Shown piece after piece: positions 53,217 to 62,670 of a stretch of 64,000 bases of DNA; positions within the stretch are counted from its first letter, which is position 1; each line of letters opens with the position of its first letter. The notes under the pieces are model-generated. The model was not told the DNA's origin, searched no databases, and saw only the letters and a list, made by a program, of their open reading frames with translations. The DNA is from an uncultured Eubacteriales bacterium (GTDB lineage Bacteria; Bacillota; Clostridia; Lachnospirales; Lachnospiraceae): assembly GCA_949286525.1 (NCBI GenBank), contig CASECT010000039.1, forward strand, positions 1 through 64,000, read 5' to 3'. Both the position numbers and the translations under genes were made by a program.

Positions 53217-54455
53217 CTACTGTAAATGTATCACATGCTCCCAGGTCTTGCCAGAAGCCGGGACGATCTCTCCGAATCCCAGATCCCGAATATTAAGACA
53301 GATATCCCGATCAGAGACCGGCCGGGCGCTGATGCGTAGCCGCGTGGTCCTTCTCTCCCGCTCCGGGAGGTCCGTCAGCTCCAACACTTCCACATGGGCC
53401 TCCCTGCTCTCCGGTTTCTGAATCCAGAACTCAATTTCCGGCGTTCCGTCCAGAATCACTTCGCATTCCCCCCGGCTCTCATACCAGCTGTCCCCGGCGC
53501 TGGCCAATGGATGGAAACGGATGGTCTTCTGGTCGAGAACCTTCAGAAACACATTGATCTTCAGCTCGTTGTCCCCCATATACACAAAAGGCCAGTCCCG
53601 CTCCTGATTTTTCACAAATCCGGCATAACAGGCGCCCTTGGAGTAGAGATTCTTCCCCACAAATACTCTCCGGCCACGGCAGAGTTTCTGGAGAGACCGC
53701 TTCATCCAGTCTCCGTCAAAGCCATCTCCGATCAGATAGACCGCGGAAACCGCCCGGCCCGCAAAAGCACGGTCGATAATCTGCTCGAATTCCAGATCCC
53801 GATTATCCAGAAGCGAACCGTGATTGCCCTGATGGAGCGTTACCACCTGGGGAATTGTGTGCACGTTGCGCTCCAGGAGAAAGTGCCTCAGCTGCGGCTG
53901 GGTATAGTCGAAGAGCGCCACATCGCCGCGGAAAATCTGAGGTTCCTGACTCAGGGCGTAGTAATAAAAGCTCTCACGGTAATCCACCAGCGTTACCCGG
54001 GAAGCCTCCAGCCCCAGGGATGACGCCGCCACAGAGAAGAGCTCCGCCGTCTCCAGATCCAGCTTCTCCAACGTAAACACCAGTTTCTCCACCGGTGCGG
54101 AAGAGGAATAATATCCGGGAATTGACAACAACTTTCTGAGAAAAATCCCCAAAAGGTCCCTGGCTTCATAGCGCTCCTGCTCCAGGTATACTTCCTCTCT
54201 GTCCAGAGCTCTCTGTAGAAGCTGATCCACTCCTGCCGCCTGATGCAGTTTTACCTGTGTTCTGGCCTCGTTACCAATCAGCCACTGCCCCATCCCCCGG
54301 CGCTTTGCCAGATAGGTGGGGATCTGATAGTTCTCACTTCCCATCACTGTGCTGACCGTCTCCGGCTCATCCATATGTCTCTGATAAAAACTGAGCATCG
54401 TATATCGGTCATTGATGTCGATTCCCAGATACAGTCCTTCCGTTTTTTTGTCCAT
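53217..54455 (-). CDS. DUF5716-like protein with degenerate Hsp70/actin (ASKHA) fold
   Basis: The product is 412 residues. The N-terminus LYLGIDINDRYTMLSFYQ matches the phosphate-1 loop; KLVFTLEKLDLETAELFSVAASSLGLEASRVTLVDY resembles the Hsp70/MreB connect region; VALFDYTQPQLRHFLL corresponds to phosphate-2 without the DxGxGT residues; and SAVYLIGDGFDGDWMKRSLQKL looks like the adenosine motif. ATP binding may therefore be weak. A C-terminal beta-rich domain of about 110 residues follows. I recognise it as DUF5716-like; function unknown. It lies 10 bases after the DUF5717-like gene and 17 before the TPR gene. Confidence 0.75.
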   Translation of the reverse strand: MDKKTEGLYLGIDINDRYTMLSFYQRHMDEPETVSTVMGSENYQIPTYLAKRRGMGQWLIGNEARTQVKLHQAAGVDQLLQRALDREEVYLEQERYEARDLLGIFLRKLLSIPGYYSSSAPVEKLVFTLEKLDLETAELFSVAASSLGLEASRVTLVDYRESFYYYALSQEPQIFRGDVALFDYTQPQLRHFLLERNVHTIPQVVTLHQGNHGSLLDNRDLEFEQIIDRAFAGRAVSAVYLIGDGFDGDWMKRSLQKLCRGRRVFVGKNLYSKGACYAGFVKNQERDWPFVYMGDNELKINVFLKVLDQKTIRFHPLASAGDSWYESRGECEVILDGTPEIEFWIQKPESREAHVEVLELTDLPERERRTTRLRISARPVSDRDICLNIRDLGFGEIVPASGKTWEHVIHLQ

Positions 54456-54465
54456 AACAACCTCT

Positions 54466-57400
54466 TTATCTCAAGTGAAACAGCTGTTCCGTCATCTGCT
54501 CCAGGCGCTGATAATCCTTGATCTTTTCCAGAAGCGCCGGCTCCGTTCCCGCGGCAAGATCCCGCTCCATCTGATTCAGGCGGCTATACCGGCCTGTCTG
54601 TACATCTTTCTCCTCCACAGGAGGCTTCAAAGTCCCGGAAGCGACCACGTTTCCCTCCCGGAGATCTCTGATATCATAATCCACACACTCTCCGACAAAC
54701 AGCACAAAGGGTTTTACATAGATGCCCTCATACATCTCCGGCAATTCCTCCCGAATCTCCTCCTCCGCTTTTTTCCAGGAAATCTCCAGCTTTCTCCCGG
54801 CCTCTCCCCGGTATTCTACGAAGGTTTTGTCGTACAGGTGGTATTTGATCTGAATTTTCGGATCTGCCTTCCGGTAAAAGGCGAAGAACATTCCCCTCTG
54901 CACTGCCTGTTTGAACAGCTCATCCAGAAGCGCCAACTCTTCCTCTGCCAGTTTTTTCTTTAATGTCAGTTCCTGCATACAGGCGACGCGGCAGGTATCA
55001 TTCCACTTTTCCCCCTGTCGGTACCCTCGGCGGATATAGGCAAAAATGCACTCCGGCACTTCCCAGCCCTCTCGAAAATAGCCGTGGGCGTAGTAGGTTA
55101 GGAAAGCTTCCTCCATCATCCGGCTGCCCCCTCCGGACACATAGGAGTCAAACACATCAAAAATCTGTTGCTCCCGCAGTTCGCCGTAAAGCGCCTGTAC
55201 CAGCATCCGCTCCTCCAGTTCATGGGCAGGCAGCTTTCTCTCCCGGGCAGTTCTCCAGAGGCGCAGCAACAGGCGGAAGGGCCCCATATAGTAACGAATC
55301 AGATAGCCGGCCGTCATTGCGCTGACCACATTCTTGTCCAGCAGATATCCGCAAAGCCCAATAAGGAAATCTTCTCCCTCATACTCCTTTGCCGGAATCA
55401 TCGCGTCGCAGAGCAGCCGAAGCGTATTCCCTGAGAGCGTTAAGCCGTCAAATCGCTGAATGAGCTGATACACCCGTTGAAAATGCCCCTTCTGTACCAG
55501 CCACTCCAGGATCTGGGAAAAAGTCTCCGGGGAGAGGGTGGAAAAATCCACCTCCTCCACAAAATAGCTCTCCACCAGCTCCTCCTGCTCGTGTTCCGGA
55601 AACAGCGCAAGAATGACAGGATAAAGCCACCGCTTATAGGAAGCACGCACCTCCGGCGCATGCAGCAGCCGGTCCAGTCCGTGTATATCATCCGACGTGA
55701 AATCCGTCAGATTTTTTCGCTGTCCGAATTCATAGAGAATGTAAGGCATCTCTCCGGGAGCGAGTTCCTGCAGCGCCGGCGCCAGCCGTTTCGGATACAT
55801 CAGTTCTTCTACATAGTAGGCCTCCTGGTCAGCAATCAAATATCCCCTCTCATGCTCCAGAAAAATCTGCCAGATATCAGAGATCAGCGGCACATAACTG
55901 CACCCGTTTTTTACCTGAGCGACAAACGGCATCTCATACTGGCTCTGGTACAGAAAAATCCTTGTAATGCCCGGACACAGACAGATAACCTTCTTCATAA
56001 ACAGCAGTTCCGCCATAGCCTTTGCCTGTTCCTCGGTCAGCGTCCCTTTCTCCAGCACATCCTGATAAATCATAGCCAGATTATCATCCATATGTCCTAA
56101 CCGCATCTGCTCCGCGGCAAAAGAGGCAATGGTACGCTCGTAATTTTGATAATCCTCCGGCGCTTTCGCCTTGTTGGCGATAATATTCCCGTAAAGAAGC
56201 GCTTTTTTCTGGTAGGCTACGCTGCTGCTGTACTGAAAATATTTCGTGACAATCAGCGGCATCTGTTCCAAACTGTTGTCGGGAACCGAGGAGAGAAATG
56301 CCTCGTACAGCCCCGTCATGGACATTTCCCGGTCAATGGCCAGCCGATACCAGGGCAGATATGTCTCCCCGAACCTGTGGCCATTCAACAAATAACGCAC
56401 AAGGGCAGACAACACCTCATCTCTCGGACAGACGGCATAGGCCTCCCGGAGAATCCGAAAAATCCGTTCCCGGTACTTCTTTTCTCCTTCCATAACCCCG
56501 GCCAGCTGTAGTGCCACTTCTTCCGTCAGGCCATGGTGTTTTGCCGCCCACCAGAGCACTTTTACATGAAAGTCATTCAGGTTTCCCAGAAGATAAGGAT
56601 TCTCACGGATCAGGCCATAGGCTTCACCGTAAAGAATCGGCGAGTTCTCTCCCTCTTCCACCCGTCGTCCGATGGCCTTGAGTTTTCGGCTCCCACTTTT
56701 TTGATACTCCTCCCTCAAAGATACCATAAAGCAGAACATCCAGAAATTACCCGTATGTTCTCTGGAGATGACCTCAATCTCTCTGGTCAGCTTCCGGACG
56801 TACTCCTCCTCATGCTCAATCAGTGTACAAAGATACAACAGAAACGCCCAGGCGACGCTTTTCCTGTCGGAGATCTCCCGCCGAAGTTTCTGAATCAGCC
56901 ACAGGGCCTCCTGGTTTTTTTTATTCCGAATCAACGCGTAGGCCTTGCAGAGCATATACCAGTTTTTTCTCTCCTCCCGGCGGGTTTCCGGAAGAAAGCT
57001 GTCCATTGCCAGTTCCTGGCTCATCTGATCCAAAAGCATTACCGTGCCATCGCACCATTCTCCTGTCGTCTTCTGTCCCAGAAGAAACTTCTCATAAAGC
57101 CTCATCAGAGAAAGAACCTGTCCCCGGTACCTGTGGTTCATCCCAAGAAAATGGTCATTCTTCCCGTCTCTGGAAGCCACAATGGTCACTTCCCGGTAAA
57201 CATCTCCACTCTCAAAGGTAATACGGGCATAGTTCCTTCCCGCGTGAAGCCGCTCCTTGTGGATATAAAAGTTCAGCTCCATCCGATTGCCCAGGAAAAA
57301 ATCAGAGGTTACCTGCTCTTTCTCCACCGTGACAAAATCACTGTCACTGGCAACCTGAATGGAGATAAACCCCCAGTTGTCCTTTGTGATGACGATGGTC

Positions 57401-58032
57401 TCTTTCTGATTCTCCTTCAGATCGAAATATTCCCGCTGCTCCTCCTTCACATCAAAGGCGACCCGCCGTTTACATCCGGCAGCAATCAGAAACTCCTCCA
57501 GGTTCTGAGAACTGGGCAGCCCCCTTCGAAATCCCTGATACAGAAGCCGTATCTGCCCGCTCTGGCGGCTGATCAGCTCCGCGAACTCACTGCCGCGAAA
57601 AATCTGTTGTGCCTCGCTCCAATGTTCCCTGGCAAGATTCGCAAAATCTGCCAGAGACCGAATCTCGCCCGCAGAAGAAACCGGATAGCATTCCAACACC
57701 CGCAGTTCATAGGGCAGTGATTCCTCTCCCCCGTTATAGAGCACAGTAAAGTACCCCTCCAGCCTGTCTCCTGGCGCAAAGGAGCTGCTATTCGCCCGGT
57801 ACGCGCATCGAGCCTTCGTCCCCTCAAACTGTTGTGTCAGACAGGTCACATAGGGGTTGGATGAGAGAATAATCCCACTGACCGGAACATCATTTTCCGA
57901 TATGATCGCAAATTCCCCGGTTATCTCCTCCCCGGGCCGGCCCGCCGCCTCCACTTTATTTACCGAAAATTTCAGCTTTGGTTTCTCCCTGTCAAACTGC
58001 CCCTCGGACATCCGCCAGATCTTCTTCCGCAA
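54466..58032 (-). CDS. DUF5717-like large protein: two beta-sandwich domains and an alpha-solenoid
   Basis: 1188 residues. Residues about 20-120 and 185-280 look like Ig-like beta-sandwiches (FVTVEKEQV, FESGDVYREVTIVASRD). From about 320 to 1000 the protein is a long run of helical repeats, and the C-terminus is again beta-rich. There is no signal peptide or transmembrane segment, so it should be cytoplasmic. TTG at 58032 with AGGTG upstream is the likely start; ATG 58011 is possible. It heads a three-gene operon with an ASKHA-fold protein and a TPR protein, suggesting a scaffold or chaperone complex; nothing more is known. Confidence 0.75.
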   Translation of the reverse strand: MRKKIWRMSEGQFDREKPKLKFSVNKVEAAGRPGEEITGEFAIISENDVPVSGIILSSNPYVTCLTQQFEGTKARCAYRANSSSFAPGDRLEGYFTVLYNGGEESLPYELRVLECYPVSSAGEIRSLADFANLAREHWSEAQQIFRGSEFAELISRQSGQIRLLYQGFRRGLPSSQNLEEFLIAAGCKRRVAFDVKEEQREYFDLKENQKETIVITKDNWGFISIQVASDSDFVTVEKEQVTSDFFLGNRMELNFYIHKERLHAGRNYARITFESGDVYREVTIVASRDGKNDHFLGMNHRYRGQVLSLMRLYEKFLLGQKTTGEWCDGTVMLLDQMSQELAMDSFLPETRREERKNWYMLCKAYALIRNKKNQEALWLIQKLRREISDRKSVAWAFLLYLCTLIEHEEEYVRKLTREIEVISREHTGNFWMFCFMVSLREEYQKSGSRKLKAIGRRVEEGENSPILYGEAYGLIRENPYLLGNLNDFHVKVLWWAAKHHGLTEEVALQLAGVMEGEKKYRERIFRILREAYAVCPRDEVLSALVRYLLNGHRFGETYLPWYRLAIDREMSMTGLYEAFLSSVPDNSLEQMPLIVTKYFQYSSSVAYQKKALLYGNIIANKAKAPEDYQNYERTIASFAAEQMRLGHMDDNLAMIYQDVLEKGTLTEEQAKAMAELLFMKKVICLCPGITRIFLYQSQYEMPFVAQVKNGCSYVPLISDIWQIFLEHERGYLIADQEAYYVEELMYPKRLAPALQELAPGEMPYILYEFGQRKNLTDFTSDDIHGLDRLLHAPEVRASYKRWLYPVILALFPEHEQEELVESYFVEEVDFSTLSPETFSQILEWLVQKGHFQRVYQLIQRFDGLTLSGNTLRLLCDAMIPAKEYEGEDFLIGLCGYLLDKNVVSAMTAGYLIRYYMGPFRLLLRLWRTARERKLPAHELEERMLVQALYGELREQQIFDVFDSYVSGGGSRMMEEAFLTYYAHGYFREGWEVPECIFAYIRRGYRQGEKWNDTCRVACMQELTLKKKLAEEELALLDELFKQAVQRGMFFAFYRKADPKIQIKYHLYDKTFVEYRGEAGRKLEISWKKAEEEIREELPEMYEGIYVKPFVLFVGECVDYDIRDLREGNVVASGTLKPPVEEKDVQTGRYSRLNQMERDLAAGTEPALLEKIKDYQRLEQMTEQLFHLR

Positions 58033-58062
58033 TGTAAAGCACCTGTTCTTTCTCTGTCATCG

Positions 58063-58130
58063 TTGATTTTTTGCCGTTTATGACTATAATACTATAGTAA
58101 GATTATAATCGATTTGAACGTCAGTGTACA
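58063..58130. promoter_or_regulatory. Overlapping divergent promoters
   Basis: Plus strand: TTGATT (58063-58068), 16 bp, TATAAT (58085-58090), for the aminotransferase gene. Minus strand: TGTACA (58130-58125), 17 bp, TATAAT (58107-58102), for the DUF5717-like operon. The two overlap, so only one polymerase could bind at a time. Confidence 0.65.
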
Positions 58131-58157
58131 GGGTCAAAACAACAGCAGGAGGCACGT

Positions 58158-59246
58158 ATGATAACACACAGAGACCATTTTCATGGAAGCGATCTGGAAA
58201 AGATCGAAGCGATTTACGGAATAAAAAAAGAAGAGATTACCAGCTTTTCCGCCAATGTCAATCCCCTGGGGATCTCCCCCAGACTGCGGGAATCCCTGAT
58301 CGACCACATCGACGCCATCACCGCGTACCCGGATCGGGAATACACTTCCCTGCGCCGTTGCCTGGCCGCCTACGCCGGGACGGTGCCGGAGCGGATCATT
58401 GTGGGAAACGGCTCCACAGAGCTGATCTCCCTGTTTATCCAGGTAGAGCACCCGAAGAAAGCCATGATCCTCGGCCCCACCTACTCGGAGTACGAGCGGG
58501 AAGTCGCCCTCGGCGGCGGAACTACCGTGTACTATCCCCTGAAGGAAGAACTGGAATATCAGCTGGACATTGAACATTTTACATCAAAACTGAAGGACGA
58601 CATTGATCTTCTGATTCTCTGCAACCCCAACAACCCCACATCCACCTCCATCGACACGGAGGGAATGCGCCGGATTCTGGACGTATGTATGGAGCACGGC
58701 ATCTATGTCATGGTGGACGAGACCTACGTGGAATTCTGCGATCAGGTAAGGAAGATCTCTTCCGTTCCCCTGACCGCCTATTACAACAACATCATCATTC
58801 TGCGGGGCACCAGCAAATTCTTCGCCGCCCCGGGGCTTCGCCTGGGATATGCCGTTACCGGCAACATGGATCTGCTGCGCGCTATCAACCAGTACAAGAA
58901 CCCCTGGATGATCAACTCCCTGGCCGCCATCGCCGGCGAGCTGATGTTCTCCGACACAGCTTATATCGAAGAGACCAGAAAACTGATCATCTCCGAACGG
59001 CAGCGGATGTACGATCTCTTCCGGGCTTCCGACCAGTTCCACCCCTACCGGCCCACCGCCAATTTCATGCTGTGCAGAATTCTCGACGAACACACCAGCA
59101 GCGACCTGTTCGACCGGGCGATCCGTGAGAAGATGATGATTCGGGACTGCTCCACCTTCCCCTTCCTGAGCGAAAAGTATATCCGCTTCTGCTTCATGAA
59201 GAAGGAGGACAATGACCGGCTGGCCGAGTGTCTGCTGAAAGATTGA
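58158..59246 (+). CDS. HisC/CobD-like PLP-dependent aminotransferase
   Basis: The product is 362 residues, fold-type I class II. Substrate and cofactor motifs are FSANVNPLGIS, GNGSTELI, NPNNPTST, VMVDETYVEF, and the Schiff-base lysine in RGTSKFFAAPGLRLGY. NVNPLG near the N-terminus is shared by histidinol-phosphate aminotransferases and threonine-phosphate decarboxylases (CobD); no his or cob genes lie nearby to decide. AGGAGG lies 7 bases before the ATG. It stands alone, divergent from the DUF5717-like operon and convergent with the PH-domain gene. Confidence 0.85.
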   Translation: MITHRDHFHGSDLEKIEAIYGIKKEEITSFSANVNPLGISPRLRESLIDHIDAITAYPDREYTSLRRCLAAYAGTVPERIIVGNGSTELISLFIQVEHPKKAMILGPTYSEYEREVALGGGTTVYYPLKEELEYQLDIEHFTSKLKDDIDLLILCNPNNPTSTSIDTEGMRRILDVCMEHGIYVMVDETYVEFCDQVRKISSVPLTAYYNNIIILRGTSKFFAAPGLRLGYAVTGNMDLLRAINQYKNPWMINSLAAIAGELMFSDTAYIEETRKLIISERQRMYDLFRASDQFHPYRPTANFMLCRILDEHTSSDLFDRAIREKMMIRDCSTFPFLSEKYIRFCFMKKEDNDRLAECLLKD

Positions 59247-59288
59247 CCGCAGCCGTGCCGCCCGCGATTTCGAGCCCGGTTTCGGTAC

Positions 59289-59828
59289 CTATGCTCCCTC
59301 CATCTGGCTTACCGCATTCTGGGCCGCAGCCACATCCTTCAGGTTCTCCAACATAAAGTAGGTCCGGTGACGGCCCCTTCGCGTATAGTAAGTCTCACTG
59401 AACAGAATCGTGCCGTTGCCGTTTCTATGAATCATCACATCCATAGGCGGCAGATCCTTTCCATCCCGCATGGTAATTTTTCTGCCGCTCTTGACAATAA
59501 TTTTCTTATTCGTGATGACATAGAACGTCTTGTCCCTCAGATAGGCAGTCTGCAGGAAACGTCCGAACAGAAGATACAATCCAATGGCGATAAAAGGCAG
59601 TCCCCAGAGGGCGAAAAAGAAAGATCCGCCTCCGGCCGTGACGCTTTGCAGAGCCGTAAATTCCCAAAACAGGGAAAAGCCCAGCCACATGACCGCGAAA
59701 ATCACCACCATCCAGTCTCCCTGCCGGAAAATATTTCCCTTCTCCGGTCTTCCCCTCCAGAGAATGTATTCATCCTCCAGAAGATAAGGACGGCAAAAAC
59801 TATAGGGATCCATCACATTCTGTTCCAT
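59289..59828 (-). CDS. Membrane protein with bacterial PH domain
   Basis: The product is 179 residues. Two hydrophobic helices (VVIFAVMWLGFSLFWEF and FALWGLPFIAIGLYLLFG, about 40-90) are followed by TFYVITNKKIIVKSGRKITM and a short beta-rich tail, the bPH_2-like pattern. The N-terminal YLLEDEYILWRGRPEKG also fits that family. Function is unknown; such proteins may sense membrane lipids. Convergent with the aminotransferase gene, and upstream of its own start lies the end of dprA-like. Confidence 0.78.
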   Translation of the reverse strand: MEQNVMDPYSFCRPYLLEDEYILWRGRPEKGNIFRQGDWMVVIFAVMWLGFSLFWEFTALQSVTAGGGSFFFALWGLPFIAIGLYLLFGRFLQTAYLRDKTFYVITNKKIIVKSGRKITMRDGKDLPPMDVMIHRNGNGTILFSETYYTRRGRHRTYFMLENLKDVAAAQNAVSQMEGA

Positions 59829-59902
59829 CGCTCTTCCTCCCGGTCTTGCTGCGCGTGCGCAATTTTATCTATCTCACTCCATAAAGCCCGCATTCCAGAC
59901 GG

Positions 59903-60871
59903 TCAATTTCCTGTCCCGTTAAATCTAAGGCTGATCTGTTCATATTCCTCCCCCGGCAGTTCCGGCCGTTTCCGTTCCTGCTCTTCCAGGACAGCGTACA
60001 CTCTCTTTAAAACCGGTTTTCCGTTTCTGTCCCCCCGGAGCGGAATCCCTCCCTGCTGAAGGAAAAAAGCGTTTCCCTCCGCCGTCGGTTTGTTTACTCC
60101 ATAATCCACAACAAACAGAGGTTTCCCGCTTTTGAGAGTTTCCTGCCCTGCCTGAAACGTCCCCCCGTCCATCGCCGCTTCAATCAGAAGCATGGCGCCG
60201 GACAAGCCGATGATGGTGCCGTTCCGTTTCATGGCGTTGGCGGCAGACCAGGGAAGGTTCGGCGAAAACTGCGACAGAAACAGATGGTTTTCCTCATCGA
60301 GCAGTCCCTTTACCTCGCTCTTAATCCTGTTTTTCAGAATTCCCTCGACGATCACGAAAATCGTACTCCCTCCGGATTGCAGAGCCGCTCTGTGGGCAGT
60401 AATATCGACTCCCTTCGCGTATCCGCTCACCACGGTAACATTCTCCGCAGCCAGCTGTCCGGCCGCGCTGTCCGTAATTCGAATCCCCGTCTCCGACACT
60501 TTTCTGGAGCCGGTAAAACCCACAGATTTTTTCTGCAGCAGAGCAAAATTCCCCTGGTAGAAAAGTGCCGCCGGAGCGTTTCCCGATCCCATGCCTTTCA
60601 AACTCTCCGGGAAGTCATCATCCCCGATCCAGCACATTCCCACATGGTTCTGATATAACTGCTCCTCCAGAACGCGGGCGTGCTCCTCATTCTCATAAAT
60701 GTTCTGCGCCGCTTTCCGGGTAATTCCGATGGAACACATCAGCGCCACATCGCCGCATAGATCCTCCAACCCACAGGAGGGATGATCCAGGATGTACTGG
60801 GCCGCCTTTTTCAGCGTGGCATCACCGGCGCCTTTAGCCGTTATAATCCGCAAAACTTCTCTGTCCATCAT
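59903..60871 (-). CDS. Second DprA/Smf homologue, without winged helix
   Basis: 322 residues. The Rossmann core is intact: SVGFTGSRKVSETGIRITD, TVVSGYAKGVDITAHRAALQSGG and a C-terminal SGKPLFVVDYGV. The N-terminus is a short helical domain and there is no DprA winged helix at the end. Its ATG overlaps the stop of the phosphoribosyltransferase gene (ATGA), so the pair is made together. DprA-PRTase pairs have been predicted in comparative work as parts of defence systems (recalled, not searched). It differs from housekeeping dprA at 39-40 kb. Confidence 0.85.
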   Translation of the reverse strand: MMDREVLRIITAKGAGDATLKKAAQYILDHPSCGLEDLCGDVALMCSIGITRKAAQNIYENEEHARVLEEQLYQNHVGMCWIGDDDFPESLKGMGSGNAPAALFYQGNFALLQKKSVGFTGSRKVSETGIRITDSAAGQLAAENVTVVSGYAKGVDITAHRAALQSGGSTIFVIVEGILKNRIKSEVKGLLDEENHLFLSQFSPNLPWSAANAMKRNGTIIGLSGAMLLIEAAMDGGTFQAGQETLKSGKPLFVVDYGVNKPTAEGNAFFLQQGGIPLRGDRNGKPVLKRVYAVLEEQERKRPELPGEEYEQISLRFNGTGN

Positions 60872-61731
60872 GTATTATCCCTGTCTTTCAAAGATTTCAC
60901 GCACACCACGCCAAATACACACTCCGCGCCCAGATTCTTCAGAAATCTCGCATACTCCCACATGGTGGTCCCGGATTGGTACAGATCGTCAATGATCAGG
61001 ACCTTCTTTCCCCTGAGCGGCTGATTGACCGACACTGCCCCGCTTTGATAGATCTTCCTCCAGATCTGAATCTTCTCTTCAATGGAAACATTTTTCATCT
61101 GGGGCTTATAGGTAAACAGCACTGCTCTCAGAAAGGGGATTTCCAGTCGCCTCCCCATTTCCTCCGCCATCTTCCAGGCCATTTTCTCTCTGCCAGCCTC
61201 AGTGGCCGGCATAGGGGACACATACCAATCCTCCCTCTTGCCGAAGGGGACATACGCGCAGCTTGAGAGCATTTTGTCCATGACCACATCGATGTACTTC
61301 TTTTTCTCATCCTCGCTCAGCTGGGCGGCGTTATATTTCAGCTGGTATTCCGCCTCCCCGATCTCTGTTCGGCTTTCCCCGTAAACGATATTGAAATCGG
61401 CGGCGATGCAGTAATCCAGCTCGTCTTTGAAGTATTCCTGTATATTCCGGTTTATCCCCAGCCACAGCACATCATTTGTCACATGCTCACACCAGTCGAT
61501 AAATTTCGCGATCACGTCCCGGTCATAATGATCCTGCGGGAGCCAGAGCGTGCTCATGCCCTCGTATTTCTTACTCTCTTTCCACTTGGTGGGGCTTCTC
61601 TTCTCCAATATCGGGAAAAAGTAGTTGATAATGCCAATATATCCTGTTTTTGTGGATATGTTGTACGCGCCGTCATTCTCATGAACCGTGATCCAAAAAT
61701 CGCTTCGTTTTCTCTCAAAACGATACTCCAT
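60868..61731 (-). CDS. Phosphoribosyltransferase-domain protein paired with DprA
   Basis: The product is 287 residues. The C-terminal third carries the PRPP-binding loop KKVLIIDDLYQSGTTMWEYARFL, as in type I phosphoribosyltransferases and ComF. Before it lies SSCAYVPFGKREDWYVSPMPATEAGREKMAWKMAEEMGRRL, also PRTase-like. The N-terminal 150 residues (FWITVHENDGAYNISTK; SKKYEGMSTLWLPQDHYDRDVI) do not match anything I recognise. No Zn-ribbon of true ComF is present. It is coupled to the DprA homologue by a 4-base overlap and follows the UPF0158 gene by 46 bases. The substrate is unknown. Confidence 0.82.
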   Translation of the reverse strand: MEYRFERKRSDFWITVHENDGAYNISTKTGYIGIINYFFPILEKRSPTKWKESKKYEGMSTLWLPQDHYDRDVIAKFIDWCEHVTNDVLWLGINRNIQEYFKDELDYCIAADFNIVYGESRTEIGEAEYQLKYNAAQLSEDEKKKYIDVVMDKMLSSCAYVPFGKREDWYVSPMPATEAGREKMAWKMAEEMGRRLEIPFLRAVLFTYKPQMKNVSIEEKIQIWRKIYQSGAVSVNQPLRGKKVLIIDDLYQSGTTMWEYARFLKNLGAECVFGVVCVKSLKDRDNT

Positions 61732-61777
61732 CGCTCCCTCTCCTCCTGTCTCCCTCTGTTTTCATCCTGTCGGGATT

Positions 61778-62188
61778 TCATTCTTCGTATTCCAGTCCGT
61801 TATCCTCGCACCATTCGATCGTTTTTTCCCTGTACGCGGCCTCACGGTACGCATACCACTGCTCGTCCACTCCCATCTGGCGAATGGTATCCCGAAAACG
61901 CCCGAAGGCGCCTTTTCCGTTTATTGCTTTCGCCAGCCTGTTTCTGGCCTTTTCAGGGAAGGAAGAGACAAATTTCCTCATCAGGTCATATTCTCTTATG
62001 TCAAAGGATGTCGGCAGCCGGTAAAAACCATGTTCATCAAGACGGTTATAGATTTCGTCCATTTCCTCTCTGGTCATCGCCATCTCGCTTACCCAGACAA
62101 GTTCTCCTGTTTCGCGGTCGAGAAAATTCTCCGAATATTCGTTGGATGTCTCGATAGCTTCCATAATTTCCGACAATTTTACTTTCAT
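61778..62188 (-). CDS. UPF0158 family protein
   Basis: The product is 136 residues, mostly helical and acidic: VKLSEIMEAIETSNEYSENFLDRETGELVWVSE, then DEHGFYRLPTSFDIREYDLMRKFV and a C-terminal AYREAAYREKTIEWCEDNGLEYEE. This is the UPF0158 pattern, function unknown. GGAAGGAAATGGATA precedes ATG 62188; the longer in-frame start at 62248 runs through the leader hairpin. It is the first gene of a cassette with the PRTase and DprA homologues. Confidence 0.75.
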   Translation of the reverse strand: MKVKLSEIMEAIETSNEYSENFLDRETGELVWVSEMAMTREEMDEIYNRLDEHGFYRLPTSFDIREYDLMRKFVSSFPEKARNRLAKAINGKGAFGRFRDTIRQMGVDEQWYAYREAAYREKTIEWCEDNGLEYEE

Positions 62189-62228
62189 TATCCATTTCCT
62201 TCCTGTATCACTGCGTTTGTGTCTCTTT

Positions 62229-62279
62229 GTTTGCCCCACGCCGGGCAAACCAACCGTTTTTGTTCTTCCATATATTATA
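62229..62279 (-). promoter_or_regulatory. Promoter -10 and leader hairpin of the UPF0158-PRTase-DprA cassette
   Basis: Minus strand: a -10 TATAAT (62279-62274) with a poor -35, then a perfect 8-bp hairpin GTTTGCCC (62250-62243), 6-base loop, GGGCAAAC (62236-62229). It is not followed by a T-run, so it is not an intrinsic terminator. The hairpin could bind a protein or stabilise the mRNA. Confidence 0.45.
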
Positions 62280-62437
62280 TAGAATTTTGGGAGAAATTTC
62301 TATGTAAAAAATCATTTGCGGGTCAAAGAAAAAGAAATCAACTTGCTTCTGATAAAAGCCGGTATAAATACAACTCGCCCCAAAACAGTGCGAGGTTGCT
62401 CGAGTAACAGACTTTTCCTTTCCGGCGAAAAAAGTTC

Positions 62438-62670
62438 TTATCCTTTGATCCGATAATAAAAGCGAGTCCCCTGTACGGTTTCAAAAGAATATCCTTCAAA
62501 TCTGCAAACAGAATTCCATTACCGCCTCGATCACTTTTTCATCGGCCAATGGATTCTGTGGATGGAGATAGGCATTTTTCAATCATCTATCAGCTGATCC
62601 ATAAGTTTTTCCGCGTTATAATCCGTTTTTTCTCGGGCTTGGCATAGTCTGTATCCAACCTCTTTTTCAT
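62438..62670 (-). pseudogene. Decayed small gene with several frameshifts
   Basis: Conceptual translation on the minus strand gives coding-like pieces in different frames: MKKRLDTDYAKPEKK (from 62670), TDYNAEKLMDQLIDD, then NAYLHPQNPLADEKVIEAV, and EGYSFETVQGTRFYYRIKG ending at TAA 62440-62438. Three shifts are needed to join them. The segments are ordered and adjacent as in a degraded gene. I do not recognise the family. It lies between the UPF0158 cassette and the Rpn nuclease gene. Confidence 0.4.

Noticed and set aside
57992..58060. 22-codon minus-strand ORF overlapping the DUF5717-like start
   Set aside because: It has a start codon after the promoter but no ribosome binding site; it may be chance.
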